Below are positions 23,422-33,479 of a DNA stretch of 64,000 nt, piece by piece. The DNA is taken from contig OY744463.1 in the NCBI GenBank assembly GCA_963556145.1, positions 7,378,001 to 7,442,000 of the forward strand. Reading direction: 5' to 3'. A program made the translations under genes and the position numbers. The stretch is from Hygrocybe punicea (lineage: Eukaryota > Basidiomycota > Agaricomycetes > Agaricales > Hygrophoraceae). Positions within the stretch are counted from its first letter, which is position 1; each line of letters starts with the position of its first letter. Under the pieces are notes generated by a model. It was not told where the DNA came from. It made no database searches and worked only from the letters and a program-made list of their open reading frames with translations.

Positions 23422-23801
23422 ATACCCCCGGAACAAGGGGAATCGTCCCGATTAACCGGAGGAAAAACGGAATCATACACGGCAGCACAATCGATGAACT
23501 CGCGATAGGGATCGACAGGATCATTGGTGAACCAGACGGGAACAGTGGGAGGAACAGCAGGAGGGGGAGGCCTGATGGGACACGTGGAGTAGAAGGTTCG
23601 CGGGGCGAAGAAAGGGTCAACACCAAGATGGGCGATAGACGTCGTGGGGTGGACGGAGCCAAAGGAAGAAGGTCGCATGAGGTCGACAGTGAAGCGAACA
23701 CTACGATCGCAGAGGTGGCGTTTCGAACGAGGGATGCGAAAACGAGGAGGAAGAAGATGATAATACGGAGAAGAAGGAAGATAGACAGCAGAGGCAGACA
23801 T
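23040..23801 (-). CDS. Third open reading frame of the gypsy element, downstream of pol and running into the 3' LTR
   Basis: Seen: an ATG-started frame of 253 codons (MSASAVYLPSSPYYH...) beginning 82 bp after the pol stop. Half of it lies in unique sequence and half in the LTR. It is Pro/Ser/Arg-rich: RPPPPAVPPTVPVWF in the middle and a basic end (KTRRPRSQARRHSSR). No membrane segment or signal peptide is visible, so it does not look like an envelope gene. The frame has stayed open although pol acquired stops. It may be a genuine extra protein, part of a spliced product, or simply an unused open frame; I recognise no family. Confidence 0.35.
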   Translation of the reverse strand: MSASAVYLPSSPYYHLLPPRFRIPRSKRHLCDRSVRFTVDLMRPSSFGSVHPTTSIAHLGVDPFFAPRTFYSTCPIRPPPPAVPPTVPVWFTNDPVDPYREFIDCAAVYDSVFPPVNRDDSPCSGGIVTFYPDLTPASDPVSDSASQDNVITWVRNIIEDNQRRYPNPHDYPHQPITADTSYTLIKALNNTAQHNHRISCLLTPDPQYSHWPPRWHPKTRRPRSQARRHSSRSLSSTQPRMTKKPTLKSFTSI

Positions 23802-23882
23802 GGGGGAGTGAAGGCAAGGAGCAAAGAAAGGAAAGAAAAGAGAACAGTCCTTATATACGAAAGTGAAGATTAGGGCAGGTAA

Positions 23883-26800
23883 TTAAAACACGAGGTGATC
23901 GGGGTTAACGGGATGATCACGGGTAAAGGAAGAAGGGAGAAGAGAGAAACGATGCGGGGTAGAAATGTCATATTCGTGGTAAAGGGTGGTGGAGGGGATT
24001 GGCGATGGAAGGCGATAACAATGAACGATCGGGAAAGCGTAAGGACAAAGTTTCTTCCGTGAATTGAAGTCAAGATTTCCGAATCCGGTGGCATTGGTAA
24101 TTTGAGCGGGGGCGATGACGGGGGAAGAGATTTCGATGATGGATGTGATAGCATCAACGGGGGCGGTTTCATAGAGATACGCGTGTGTGATGCCGGGAGG
24201 AAAGAGGTATTTACAGAATTCGTGGTTTTTTGAGCTGTCAAGGATAAGGGCGGCATTGTGTGGATAAATAGCGAGTAAAATGGAAGAAGAAGAGAAAGGA
24301 GGGATAATGGAAGGGGGAAGAGTCAAAAGGGAACGAAGAGATAATGAAGAAGGAGCACGGGGATGTAATTTATGGAAATCGTCGACGAGATCCTGGCAAT
24401 AAGTAGTTTCGGATGCAGGGATCCAGGAATCTTCGTCGTGGGGATAGTCGAGCCAATGAACTAAATAATATAATTTGTTGCGGCGTACGCGGGAATCAAG
24501 GATGTTTTCTATTTCGTAATGATCGTCATTGTCGATAATATCGGGAGGGGGTCGGAGATGGTATTTTTGTTGAATGGGGGAAGAAGGAGGTTGGAATGGT
24601 GATAGGAGAGCGACATTAAATATGGGGAAGATTTTCCAGGTTTTCGGCAACTTCAATTTGTACGATGATGAACCGATTTTATTGAGAACGGTAAACAGAC
24701 CGAATTTCTGATTGTCGAGCTTCTTGCTAGGACGATCTGTGGTCAAATTCTTTCCATTTAGCCAGACTTTATCGCCAGGAGAAAAGATGATTTTCTTGAC
24801 ATGACTATCATACTTATCCTTCATCGTTTGCTTCGTGATGTCTGCGATTTCACTGATTTTTTGTTGTATAGCTTTCATTCGCGTGATGAAGTCATGAACA
24901 GCTTCATTCATGATAGGCGTATTCGTATCGAGATCAAGACCCGTCCATGGATGTTGTCCTTGTGTTGCGAAGAAAGGAGAAGTCTTGATCGCGGATGATT
25001 CGCGATTGGCTAATGCAAATTCCGCAAGGGCGAGCCATTCATGCCAGTCATCTTGTCGATAATTGGTGAAAAAATGAAGAAAGATTTCGAGTTCTTGGTT
25101 CATTCGTTCTGTTTGTCCATCAGCACGTGGATGATATGCTGTTGTGGGTTGTCCTTTGATGCCGATTAAGGAATATAATTCGACGATGAATCGTGAGATG
25201 AAAACAGAGCCTCGGTCGGAGATGACAAAACGTGGCATGCCAAAACGTTTGAAGACGTGGTCACGGAATAAACGTGCCCATCCTTCCGATGTCAAGGTCG
25301 TATTTGTTGCGATGAAGATAGGATGTTTTGATCATTTGTCGACAACAACCAGAATGGCATCAAAGCCATGTGATTCCGGTAAGGGACCAATCATGTCGAC
25401 GGAAATTGTATGCCAGTTGTACGGTGGTATGTCGTGGGGGAAAAGTTGTCCAAATTGTTTTCCACGTCGTGGTTTGTTTTGTTGGCATTCAGTACAACCA
25501 TTGATATACCGTTCAACATCATCTCGGATAGTCGGCCATGTCGTCGTCCGTGAAATCAATTCGATTGTCTTGTCATGACTGGGATGGCCTGCGATGGGAT
25601 TGTCATGGTGTAAAGAAATAATATTATCGTTCGTGGGGGATGTGTGAAGTATTTGTCGAATCGATTGTTCTGGTGGGATAAAAAGTGAATCAGGAAGACC
25701 AATCATACCTTTGTTGTCCATTTCTCTTGGTTTATGATCGACACGTCGTGAGAGGAGATCGGCTTTTTTGTTTTGTGAACCTTTTCGATATAATAAACGG
25801 AAATTGTAATCCTGTAAGAATGCAATCCAACGAGCCTGTTGTCGGGTAAGATCTTGTGGTTTTCGGTAATATTCCAAATTACGATGATCGGTGAAAACGT
25901 CGATTTGTTCTTTTGCACCAAGGAGGAATTGTCGCCACTCTTCGAAACTCCATATGATTGCGAGTAATTCTTTATCGAAGACTTGATAATTCCGTTCCGC
26001 TGGTGTCATTGTTGTCGACATGTAAGCTACAGGGCGGAAAAGACCATCGGGTTGTTCTTGGGATAAGATCGCACCAATTGCATAATCAGATGCGTCGCAT
26101 TCGATGGTAAACTTCTTGTCGGGGACGGGTAAAATGAGAATTGGGTCGGTCGTTATAATGGTCTTTAAACGGTCGAATGCGTTTTGTTGTTCTTCCGTCC
26201 AGTCCCATTTTGCTTTTTCTGTCAATTTGTGTAACGGATTCGCGATTTGCGAGAAGTTTTCAACAAAACGACGATAAAAATTCAAGAAACCAATGAATCG
26301 TTGTAATTCGGTCTGATTTGTCGGGACAGGCCAGTCAGTGATAGCATTGGTTTTGATTGGATCCATCTGGACTTGGCCATGTCCGACGATAAGTCCGAGG
26401 TAGTCGACTTTTTCTTTGTCGAATGTACATTTTTTCGGTTTTAAAAATAGGTTGTTTTCGCGGAAGATCTTCAATACTTGTTTTGTCCGTCTTTGGTTTT
26501 CCTCGAGGGATTTGGAGAAGATGAGGATATCGTCCATGTAAACCAACAACCATCCTTCACGTATTTCATACCAGAAAACGTGGTTCATCAATCGTTGGAA
26601 TGTCGGTGGTGAGTTCTTTAAGCCAAAGAACATGACTGTTGGTTCGAACAAGCCTTTTGGTGTCAAAAAGGCGGCCTTGTGTTCATCACCTTCCTTAATA
26701 TGGACATTGTTGAATCCCCAGCGTACGTCAAGTTTTGTGAAGTATTTTGCTTCAGCTAGCTGATTAATGATATTGTTGATTAGCGGTAATGGGTATTTGT

Positions 26801-28163
26801 CATCAATTGTCCATGAGTTTAGCCAACGATAATCTTGTATCGGTCATCGTTCAGCGGCATCTTTCTTTGATACGAAGAAAAAAGGGGAAGCGTACGGTGA
26901 TTTCGATGGTCGAATTCGTCCTGTCTTCAAATTCTCATCAAGGAATTTGTCGAGATCTTGTTTTTCAATCGGTGACAACGGATACAACTTGCAATCATGA
27001 TGGTCCGGTGCGTCTGGTTTTAAGGTGATCGCATGGTCCCATGGTTTTCGTGCTGGTAATTCATCAAAACCGGATGGTTCGAAAACGTCACGATATTCAT
27101 GATAAGTCTCAGGAACCAATTCCTCAAATGTCTTTTCTTTCTGTTGTTCCTGCGCCTTTATTGCAAGTTCCATCGACTTTGTCATAAATGATCGAAAATG
27201 TACTGGATCCATTGTCTCTTCCATTACTTGGTCGAACCAAAGAGGTCGTTCCCAGACTATGGTGTTGAACTCGGTTGATCGCATTGTTGACGGTTTACCA
27301 CAACCAGAAAGACATCGCGAGAACTTGATTTCGTTTTCGCGCCAATCGATTTCTGGATTATGTTTCTTAAGCCAATCGTATCCAAGGAAAATGTCCATTT
27401 TCGCCAATGTCGTTACTGCGAAACGAAGTAATTCTTGATGATTGCCGAGACGCATTTGCAATTCACAATATTCCATAATCTGTCCTGTCTTCGGTTGTGT
27501 TCCATCACTCATATAGGAATTGAACGGGTTCAAATATGGCTTTGTCGGAATGTTGTGTGCTTTGACAAATCCGACATCGATGGCACAAATGGTACAACCA
27601 CAATCAATCAGGCTTGTCATAGGGTATTGTTGTCCATCCTGAGGGACAGAAACAAAACCATGGACCAACAGCGCCATACGTAGTTCAGAATCTTTTTTTG
27701 TAATAGCACGTATTGGTTCCAACGTCCATGGTTCTTGTGGTAAATCTTGTGGCATATTTTGCACCAGCCACTGTACTGCTTCTGTGATTGGCCATCGATT
27801 GAGTGATAGGACGAGTCCTGGTGAAATCTTTTCCGTCCATTGATCGTGGATGTCAAAATCATTCAGGAGGTCAAGGGCATAGCCCATTGTGGTCGAGCGA
27901 ATGGCAACGATTGTCTCCATCGCATTGAATTCTGATTCAATTGTTGTTTTTCTCTTCTGGGGAATTATTTTCTCTTCCTCGTCTGCAACATGGGTATCTT
28001 GCCACGTGTTGCTTTCCTCTTTCGGCTCTGGTTTTGTCGTTTGTCTCAGTTCATTGCGGAGGACTTTGAGTCTGGTGAAAACATTGTCGAATTGATTACA
28101 TACGTGTACATCATTCTTGAGTCGTGCGATCGTGGCCTCTTGCTTTTCACGTCGCTTCGTCAA
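23883..28163 (-). pseudogene. Gypsy pol polyprotein: protease, RT, RNase H, integrase, chromodomain
   Basis: Seen, in order from 28163: protease region with LIDCGCTICAID (about 27605), where the usual DSG reads DCG, and MDIFLGYDWLKKHNPEIDW. Then reverse transcriptase with TKLDVRWGFNN and VYMDDILIFS (about 26530), and RNase H with IECDASDYAIGAIL and DVFTDHRNLEYY. Integrase follows with a zinc module (HPSHDKTIEL and CTECQQNK) and a DDE set: ISVDMIG, VISDRGSVF, QTERMNQELE. Last is a chromodomain, ENILDSRVRRNKLYYLVHWL (about 24450), with a further C-terminal extension of about 150 residues. In-frame TGA codons lie at 26844-26846 and 25332-25334. Frame is otherwise continuous over 4.2 kb. It is read from gag through a -1 shift at 28163-28169. 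Confidence 0.93.
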
Positions 28164-29170
28164 AAACCCTCCTGCTTCAACTTCAATGCCGTCAACTCAT
28201 CCATCAATGCTGCAATTCGGGCGTCTTTGCCGTCATCTTCTTGTTGCTTCGATGTTTGCGATACCGTTTGCATTGATCGAATTTGTTGTCATCCTTGTTG
28301 TTCTGGGCAATTACGCGAAATGTGCCCAGGTTGTCGACATTTGAAGCAAATCCCTTTTTTCATAAACTCCTGTCATTGTTCGTCTGTCAAACGTGTAAAC
28401 ATTTGTTGTTTTGGCTGGGTTCGTCGATTATCGACGTCCATCGGTACTGATTCCGATTGGGGACGAGGTGTCACCATTTGTGTGTGCGGGGTTGTTGTCG
28501 TAGTCGTTGTGCTAGGGTTGTAACGTGTTTTTGCCGGTAAGTTCATGGACCGTATCTGGTCCTGACGACGTCGCCATTGTTGATCAAGTTTGACCGTCTG
28601 TTCCCGCCATTCCTGTATGGTAGTCGGGATTGTCATGCCAGTATAGATTTGGTCGATCAATGGCTTGTTCATGTGCAGTTCAACGAGTTGAATGAGATAA
28701 CTGTCATTCAAGACCTCGCCGAGTCCAGCAATGCGTCGGAGAGTATCGAACTCGATCCAGAACTCATCTGCTGTCATCTTTCCCTGACGTAAGTCATTCA
28801 ACTTCGTCAATGCGTCTTTCTTCTGATCGGGTTTCTCGAAATGTCGGCGGAATTCTTTGGTGAAGTCGTCCAGGGTTCCGAAGTTGATGGGGGAGTGCTG
28901 TAGGGCGATGTCAACGTACTCGTCTGCCCATCATCCAGTGAGTCCTCCTTGCAGATACGAGAGGATAAAAAGGATCTGTTTTTCCTCTGTGTCAAATGCG
29001 GCCCTGTTGGCCCGGATGTAGATGAAGGCCTCACAGAAGAACATTTTGAAGCCTTCTTTGTTCCCGTCGTACTTAGCCGGCGGAGCAATATGAGATTTCG
29101 GAGGTGATGGGGCTGCGGGTGCTGTAGTGGTGGGGTCTTGGGTTTCTCGGGTTTCTTCGGTGTCTGACAT
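28160..29170 (-). pseudogene. Gypsy gag (capsid-nucleocapsid) with zinc knuckle
   Basis: Seen: ATG at 29170 (MSDTEETRETQD), a Pro-rich start, a capsid-like region (PPAKYDGNKEGF, WADEYVDIALQHSP, LNDLRQGKMTADEFW) and a CCHC knuckle ICFKCRQPGHISRNCPEQ near 28320. It ends at the TGA 28160-28162 just after the frameshift site. Total 336 codons. Known: Gag packages the element RNA and forms particles. Three in-frame TGA codons interrupt it (28931-28933, 28373-28375, 28289-28291). In each case a CGA or a Trp codon is the likely ancestor. Confidence 0.88.
28163..28169 (-). promoter_or_regulatory. Canonical -1 ribosomal frameshift heptamer between gag and pol
   Basis: On the minus strand the gag frame reads GAG GGT TTT TGA. 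The heptamer G GGT TTT has the XXXYYYZ form required for simultaneous -1 slippage and is followed directly by the gag stop. Slippage gives TTG ACG AAG and the continuous pol frame. Known: many Ty3/gypsy elements set the Gag to Pol ratio by -1 shifting. A downstream pseudoknot was not folded. Confidence 0.7.
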
Positions 29171-29410
29171 TCTGGTTTGGGTTCGGGGTTGAGTTTGATG
29201 GTGAGAAGTAGTTGTTGGAGGAGAAAATGATGACGAGGGGAAAGGCGCGGTTCAGACACTAGTCTGTGTTGCGACGTATTGGTCGAAGTCGTCGTCAGAG
29301 GAATCTGACGTTTCAGGTGCGAGATGATATTCTTCGTCACGGTCGGAATCTGGGGTTCGATATCGTTGGGGTTCCAGGTTGTTTTTGGTTTGAAGTCGAG
29401 GGAGTAGAGA

Positions 29411-29421
29411 AAGTTTAGTCT
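29411..29421 (-). promoter_or_regulatory. Primer-binding site of self-priming (Tf1/sushi) type
   Basis: Two bases inside the 5' LTR, the element strand reads AGACTAAACTT. This is the exact reverse complement of AAGTTTAGTCT at 29582-29572 in the same LTR, which is the predicted 5' end of the transcript. Known: in Tf1 and sushi elements the first 11 nt of the mRNA fold back on the PBS and prime reverse transcription. The sequence does not look like the complement of an initiator tRNA 3' end. Confidence 0.75.
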
Positions 29422-29423
29422 TA

Positions 29424-29991
29424 TGTTACGGATCGCTGTTCTTATAGCGGACTCCGGCAACAATAAACCAAACGAGAATGGTTTTTAAGATAAAAGTGAG
29501 TACAAACAATGATAAGGAAGAAAAGGGGAGGGAAGTCTGGGTGTCTGGTAGCGGTCGGCGGAAGAGTAGCTAGACTAAACTTAAGGGTACTGACTACAAA
29601 TGTCCTTGATTATATACTAGTGAACGACTTCAGGGTCGGCTTCTTCGTCATGCGTGGCTGTGTGGAGGACAAGCTCCGAGATGAACGGCGTCTTGCTTGG
29701 CTTCGTGGTCTACACGTTTTGGGGTGCCAACGAGGTGGCCAACAGCTGTATTGTGGGTCTGGTGTCAGCAGACAACTGATCCGATGATTATGCTGTGCGG
29801 TATTGTTGAGTGCTTTTATAAGCGTGTATGATGTATCGGCGGTGATCAGCTGATGGGGGTAATCATGGGGATTGGGATACCGTCGTTGATTGTCTTCGAT
29901 GATGTTCCGGACCCAGGTTATGACATTGTCTTGGGACGCTGAGTCAGAGACGGGGTCGGAAGCGGGGGTTAAATCGGGGTAAAAAGTAACA
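29424..29991 (-). repeat. 5' LTR of the gypsy element (promoter-bearing copy)
   Basis: 568 bp, same length as the 3' LTR, nine transitions apart and no transversion or indel. The inferred layout is U3 from 29991 to 29583 and R starting at 29582, placed by the self-priming match and the TATA box. Confidence 0.95.
29610..29616 (-). promoter_or_regulatory. TATA box of the gypsy LTR
   Basis: TATATAA on the minus strand lies at -34 to -28 relative to 29582, the start of the 11-nt self-priming match. The spacing is what a TATA-dependent start would require, so the two observations support each other. Confidence 0.7.
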
Positions 29992-32900
29992 GATTGTCAG
30001 AGGTGGAGGAGGGGGGGGAGCAGGGTCATTTTCTGAGTCGCTTTCAAGATCAGCAGCTGCATCTTCAACGAGTTGCTTGGCAAGTTGTTCAAAGTTGAGA
30101 ACATCTTCAAGTTTGAAGTGGTGGTGTCAAAATCGGTTACGCCAGTCTCGCGAGCATTGTCATTACTTGTAGTAGGTTCTTTGAAATTCCTGTGCCCTCA
30201 AGGGCAGATCAATCCAGCATTGATATGAGACTGTTTGATATCCATCCCAACAATGGTGGTTTTGTGAACTTTATCCACACCCAGTTTACTGCGAACTGCG
30301 GTGTGCACGAGTCCCATGTGACTGAAAGCTCGCTCGCAGCCTGCTGAATTAGCAATTACACTAAGGATGTGCAATGCCAACTTGACGAGGCGATTGTGAC
30401 CGTGTTCTTGATGGGTGTCAATGCCCTCCCACACCTCAATTGGATCCACGTCGCAACCCTATTAAATGGTCAGTGCTGATAGAGTGCATTGTTGTGGCCC
30501 ATGAAACTTGCCTTGTCTTTCGCCATTGTCTTCCATTCTTCTAGAGCCATAAACCCGGTGCTAAACTCCTCGTGCTCGTTATAGTAATCCATGAAGGCAG
30601 ATTGAAAGCTTGCATCAATGGCTACCTTGAATACTCGAAGGTGAAGATGCTTCAGCACATTACATAGGCCAATCGGTGTAAGAATTGGATTCGCCTGTGA
30701 CAGGCACCTCCCACGGAGGAATGGGTTGAGAACGATGGCAGCAATAAAAGGGTCTTGATCTGCGGCAGCCCAGCGCTTCTCAAGGCTCCCTAGAACCTTC
30801 TCCCAGACTTCAGCATCGAGATCTGGGTCTGAATAGATATGGTAAAGATTGCCAAGTGTTGTGAGGACATGATCAAGGCGAATGTTTGATCCCTGTGTGA
30901 TATTTGCTGCGATTGCAAGCGGTTGGAGATGACTACAAGTTCTATAAGATAATTAGCATCAATATAATGTAGCTTTACAGTTACTGTTGACGTACTTTTT
31001 TGCCCATTTCCAAAATTGTGGATCCTCAGCAATGGCCTGGATGTCGTGAGCAGCCTGTTGCACATCCGCTTTTGGGCCAGCACAATCAATCATCTGCTGG
31101 CCATATTTTATCCAGCTCGCCTTCATGGGTATTTCAACCTCAAGAAGTCGGCGGAGTGACAGGTAGTGCGCTGTCCATCAAGTAATAACTGGGAGGATAA
31201 GTGATAAGATCTTGTTAAAAGTTTGCAATTGTTCGAAAGATCCCCAAAGCACAGCTGTGGTTGTTTATCCACGTGATGATCCGCAGGGCTTTTGGTACAC
31301 ATGTGAGAAAATCAACTCGAAGACTCAGATAGTCGCCAACGATCAAATTTATCTGGTGGGCCCAGCAGACAATAATGATAAGCCATAGCATCAATACAAG
31401 CAAGAGTCTTCACATCTTCCATGCATCGCCACCATTATCTGAACAGAGCATGATTATAGTGAGAAGAAAGGTGGTTTCACTCCACTGAATGTCTTCGGTG
31501 ACCAATTCAACAGAGCCTCGCCACTTTTGGCATCTGCAGAAACATCATGTGTACACATCAGATAAGGCTGAAATAGACCAGAATCAGTGCAAAGGTAATG
31601 GTTAGAATGCTTCTCTACCCACCTCAGAGGCAACTGATACCATTGAAGCTACGATAGACTGCTTCACTTTATTCTTCCATCCGTCAGTCATGAAAGTGGC
31701 TAACCTTCCTTGCAGCTTCAGTTTTAATTTATCTTCGACTTTTATAGCCTCCCAATCGAGGATTGGGCCAGATAAAGTCCGTTGGTCAGGGACAACTGCC
31801 CCTGGTATCCATTTCTCCACAAACATGCACATCTGTGGGTTATTTGCTGAGTTCCATGAGGCACGGATTGCTATGAATAGCCTGCAAATGTCTTCCCTGA
31901 ACTCAGACTGCATGGATGGGGACCATGATGGTCTCCCTGAAAGGGGTGACTCTTCATAGATACTCGATGTGCGTTTGCACTTAGAAAATGGTCCAGGTTC
32001 AAGATTTATTGGCATGGCCAGCAGTAGAGGACTCGGAAGTGGTGAGGGTGAGGCAGAACCGTGACCTGGCCATGCAGTCTGAATGATTGTGTGAGGCTGT
32101 AGGGGGTGGGACCAACTTGCCAAATGTGAAAGACACCGGGGTTGTTGGTGTTGTGTAGACTCACCATCTGCGGTGACTTCAGCGGCTTTTGCAGCCTGTG
32201 CGCGAGCTCTGGTTGCTGGATCAACATAAATGCATTTACATAGGTGCGGCACCATGTTTTGCTTTGGTTTCCCAGCTATTGGTGGGCAATTAATACGTGC
32301 TAGCCAAAGTCATTAACTTGAAGGCACTTTTGATAAATTGTGGAATATACCTTGGGCTTCCACCTCTGCTGGTGTTCGACTTCGAACCATATCAGTCAAA
32401 GCAACCGCAACAGTGTCTGCATTCTAAATTAAGTCACGGTGGTATGCCAAGCATTGAATACACCACACAGTCTTGTTTGAGTTGTTGTTCTTGTAAAATG
32501 TTCCATCTGTGATGAAGTGCACCCATGACCAGTGACTCATGGCTGAGAGGAGAAGCAAAGCAGCAAAAATCAAACTTTGACATTGAAAGCGCTGAAGTCA
32601 TGTTACAAGTCATGTTATATTGTCATGGTGCATATCTAATCTTATCTCATCCCAAAAAGGCTTGACTAGTCGAAGTCAGACAGTCAGCCTGATGTGACTG
32701 TCGTGACTTGACTACAGTGACCCAGGGTTGGTCTGACTTGTACAACACTGAAAAGAAAGAGCTCTGAGCCGCACGTATTGAGAAACGGGAGAGAGAGAGG
32801 ACCAGACATACCTGGGTGAGAAGTCGACGATCCAGTGCCTGGACGTCAAGGTTGTTCTCAGTTGGTAGGAAGATATGAAGTAGAAGATGGAGAACGAACC

Positions 32901-32997
32901 AGGTCAGCAATTCACCGGTCAAGACATCCACCAGCTCCATCGATAACCAGACAATGAACAAAAATTGGAGAGAATGAAAGAGAGAGGGAGCCGACAT

Positions 32998-33406
32998 CAG
33001 GAAAACTCAATTCCACTTAATTTCACTTTGTTCTCTCTTATTTGTCTTATCCTGTCTTACAAGTCTTGTTTCAGGGAGGATCTCACCTTTTTGCAAGAAA
33101 ATCCCTTAATGCATCTTACATCACATAAAATTGAAAATCAAGACACTTTAAGATGATATCAAGTAAACTAAGATATCAAGTCAATGATGAATGTTATTGC
33201 TTGTTCACTTCAGAGTCTCTCTTGAAACATCTTAATGTATCTTGATGTGTCTTGATGTTCAATTTTATATGGTGTAAGACATATTAAGAAATTTTCTTGA
33301 AAAAAGGGTGTAACCCTCTTTGAAACAAGACTTATATAACAGAATAAGACAAATAAGACAAAATTAAGTGAAATTAAGTGAAATTAAGCGAAATTGAGTT
33401 TTCCTG
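32998..33406. repeat. Foldback MITE, about 409 bp
   Basis: Outer ends CAGGAAAACTCAATT (32998) and AATTGAGTTTTCCTG (33406) are inverted. Inner arms keep pairing through CTTATTTGTCTTAT and ACAAGTCTTGTTTC blocks. The centre (33110-33290) is looser but still mirrored (TCTTGATGTGTCTTGATGTT). No ORF and no clear target duplication. It abuts the truncated gene at 33480-34673. Confidence 0.75.
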
Positions 33407-33479
33407 GTGGAGATGACGTCGAAGGAACAGATGAAGCGTGCAATCCGCCAAAGAGCTAAATGACAAAGATTGTCAGTTA

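Larger units (their letters stand above)
22854..29991 (-). mobile_element. Complete Ty3/gypsy chromovirus (7138 bp)
   Basis: Seen: two 568-bp LTRs (TGTTAC...GTAACA) enclose gag and pol on the minus strand, flanked by perfect 5-bp duplications GATTG (22849-22853 and 29992-29996). Domain order is Gag with zinc knuckle, protease, reverse transcriptase, RNase H, integrase and chromodomain, the order of chromoviruses. A Tf1/sushi-like self-priming site and a -1 frameshift site are listed separately. LTRs differ at 9 of 568 positions, so insertion is not very recent. The coding region carries five in-frame TGA codons and no indel frame shift was noticed, so this copy is inactive but structurally complete. 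Confidence 0.95.
22561..32255 (-). pseudogene. hAT transposase, interrupted by a gypsy retrotransposon near its 3' end
   Basis: Seen: the N-terminal region MVPHLCKCIYVDPATRARAQ starts at 32255, followed by a Ser/Pro-rich linker. Next comes the core with FMTDGWKNKVKQSIVASM (about 31640-31690), then IIVCWAHQINLIVGDYLSL (about 31330). AFMDYYNEHEEFS lies near 30590. The dimerisation domain LVKLALHILSVIANSAGCE/RAFSHMG lies at 30198-30449. The acidic C-terminal tail is cut at GATTG by the gypsy element and resumes at 22853 with IQLPLHAIQAALPD, IDCFWHGGIKNLDKE and a stop at 22561. Known: hAT transposases excise and insert elements with 8-bp duplications. Frames change several times between 30 and 31.6 kb; some changes are introns, others may be damage. 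A full BED finger upstream of 32255 is not evident. Confidence 0.75.
21767..32750 (-). mobile_element. Autonomous-type hAT transposon enlarged to 11 kb by two insertions
   Basis: Seen: ends read CAGTGTTGTCATGAC (21767, left) and CAGTGTTGTACAAGTC (32750, right, read inward). Flanks AAAAGGAA (21759-21766) and AAAAGAAA (32751-32758) are an 8-bp duplication with one mismatch. CAGTGTTG ends plus 8 bp are characteristic of hAT elements. Inside lie a hAT transposase on the minus strand, a 540-bp foldback element (21835-22374) and a complete gypsy element (22854-29991). Subtracting these leaves about 3.3 kb, the usual size of an autonomous hAT element. TAGCACACTTGCATG occurs twice in tandem near 22453-22485, a likely subterminal repeat. 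Confidence 0.85.

Noticed and set aside
25332..29170. In-frame TGA codons of gag-pol as recoded (Trp or Sec) codons
   Set aside because: Host genes in the window use TGA as stop (for example gag at 28160). The positions fit CGA ancestors, and no recoding element is apparent.
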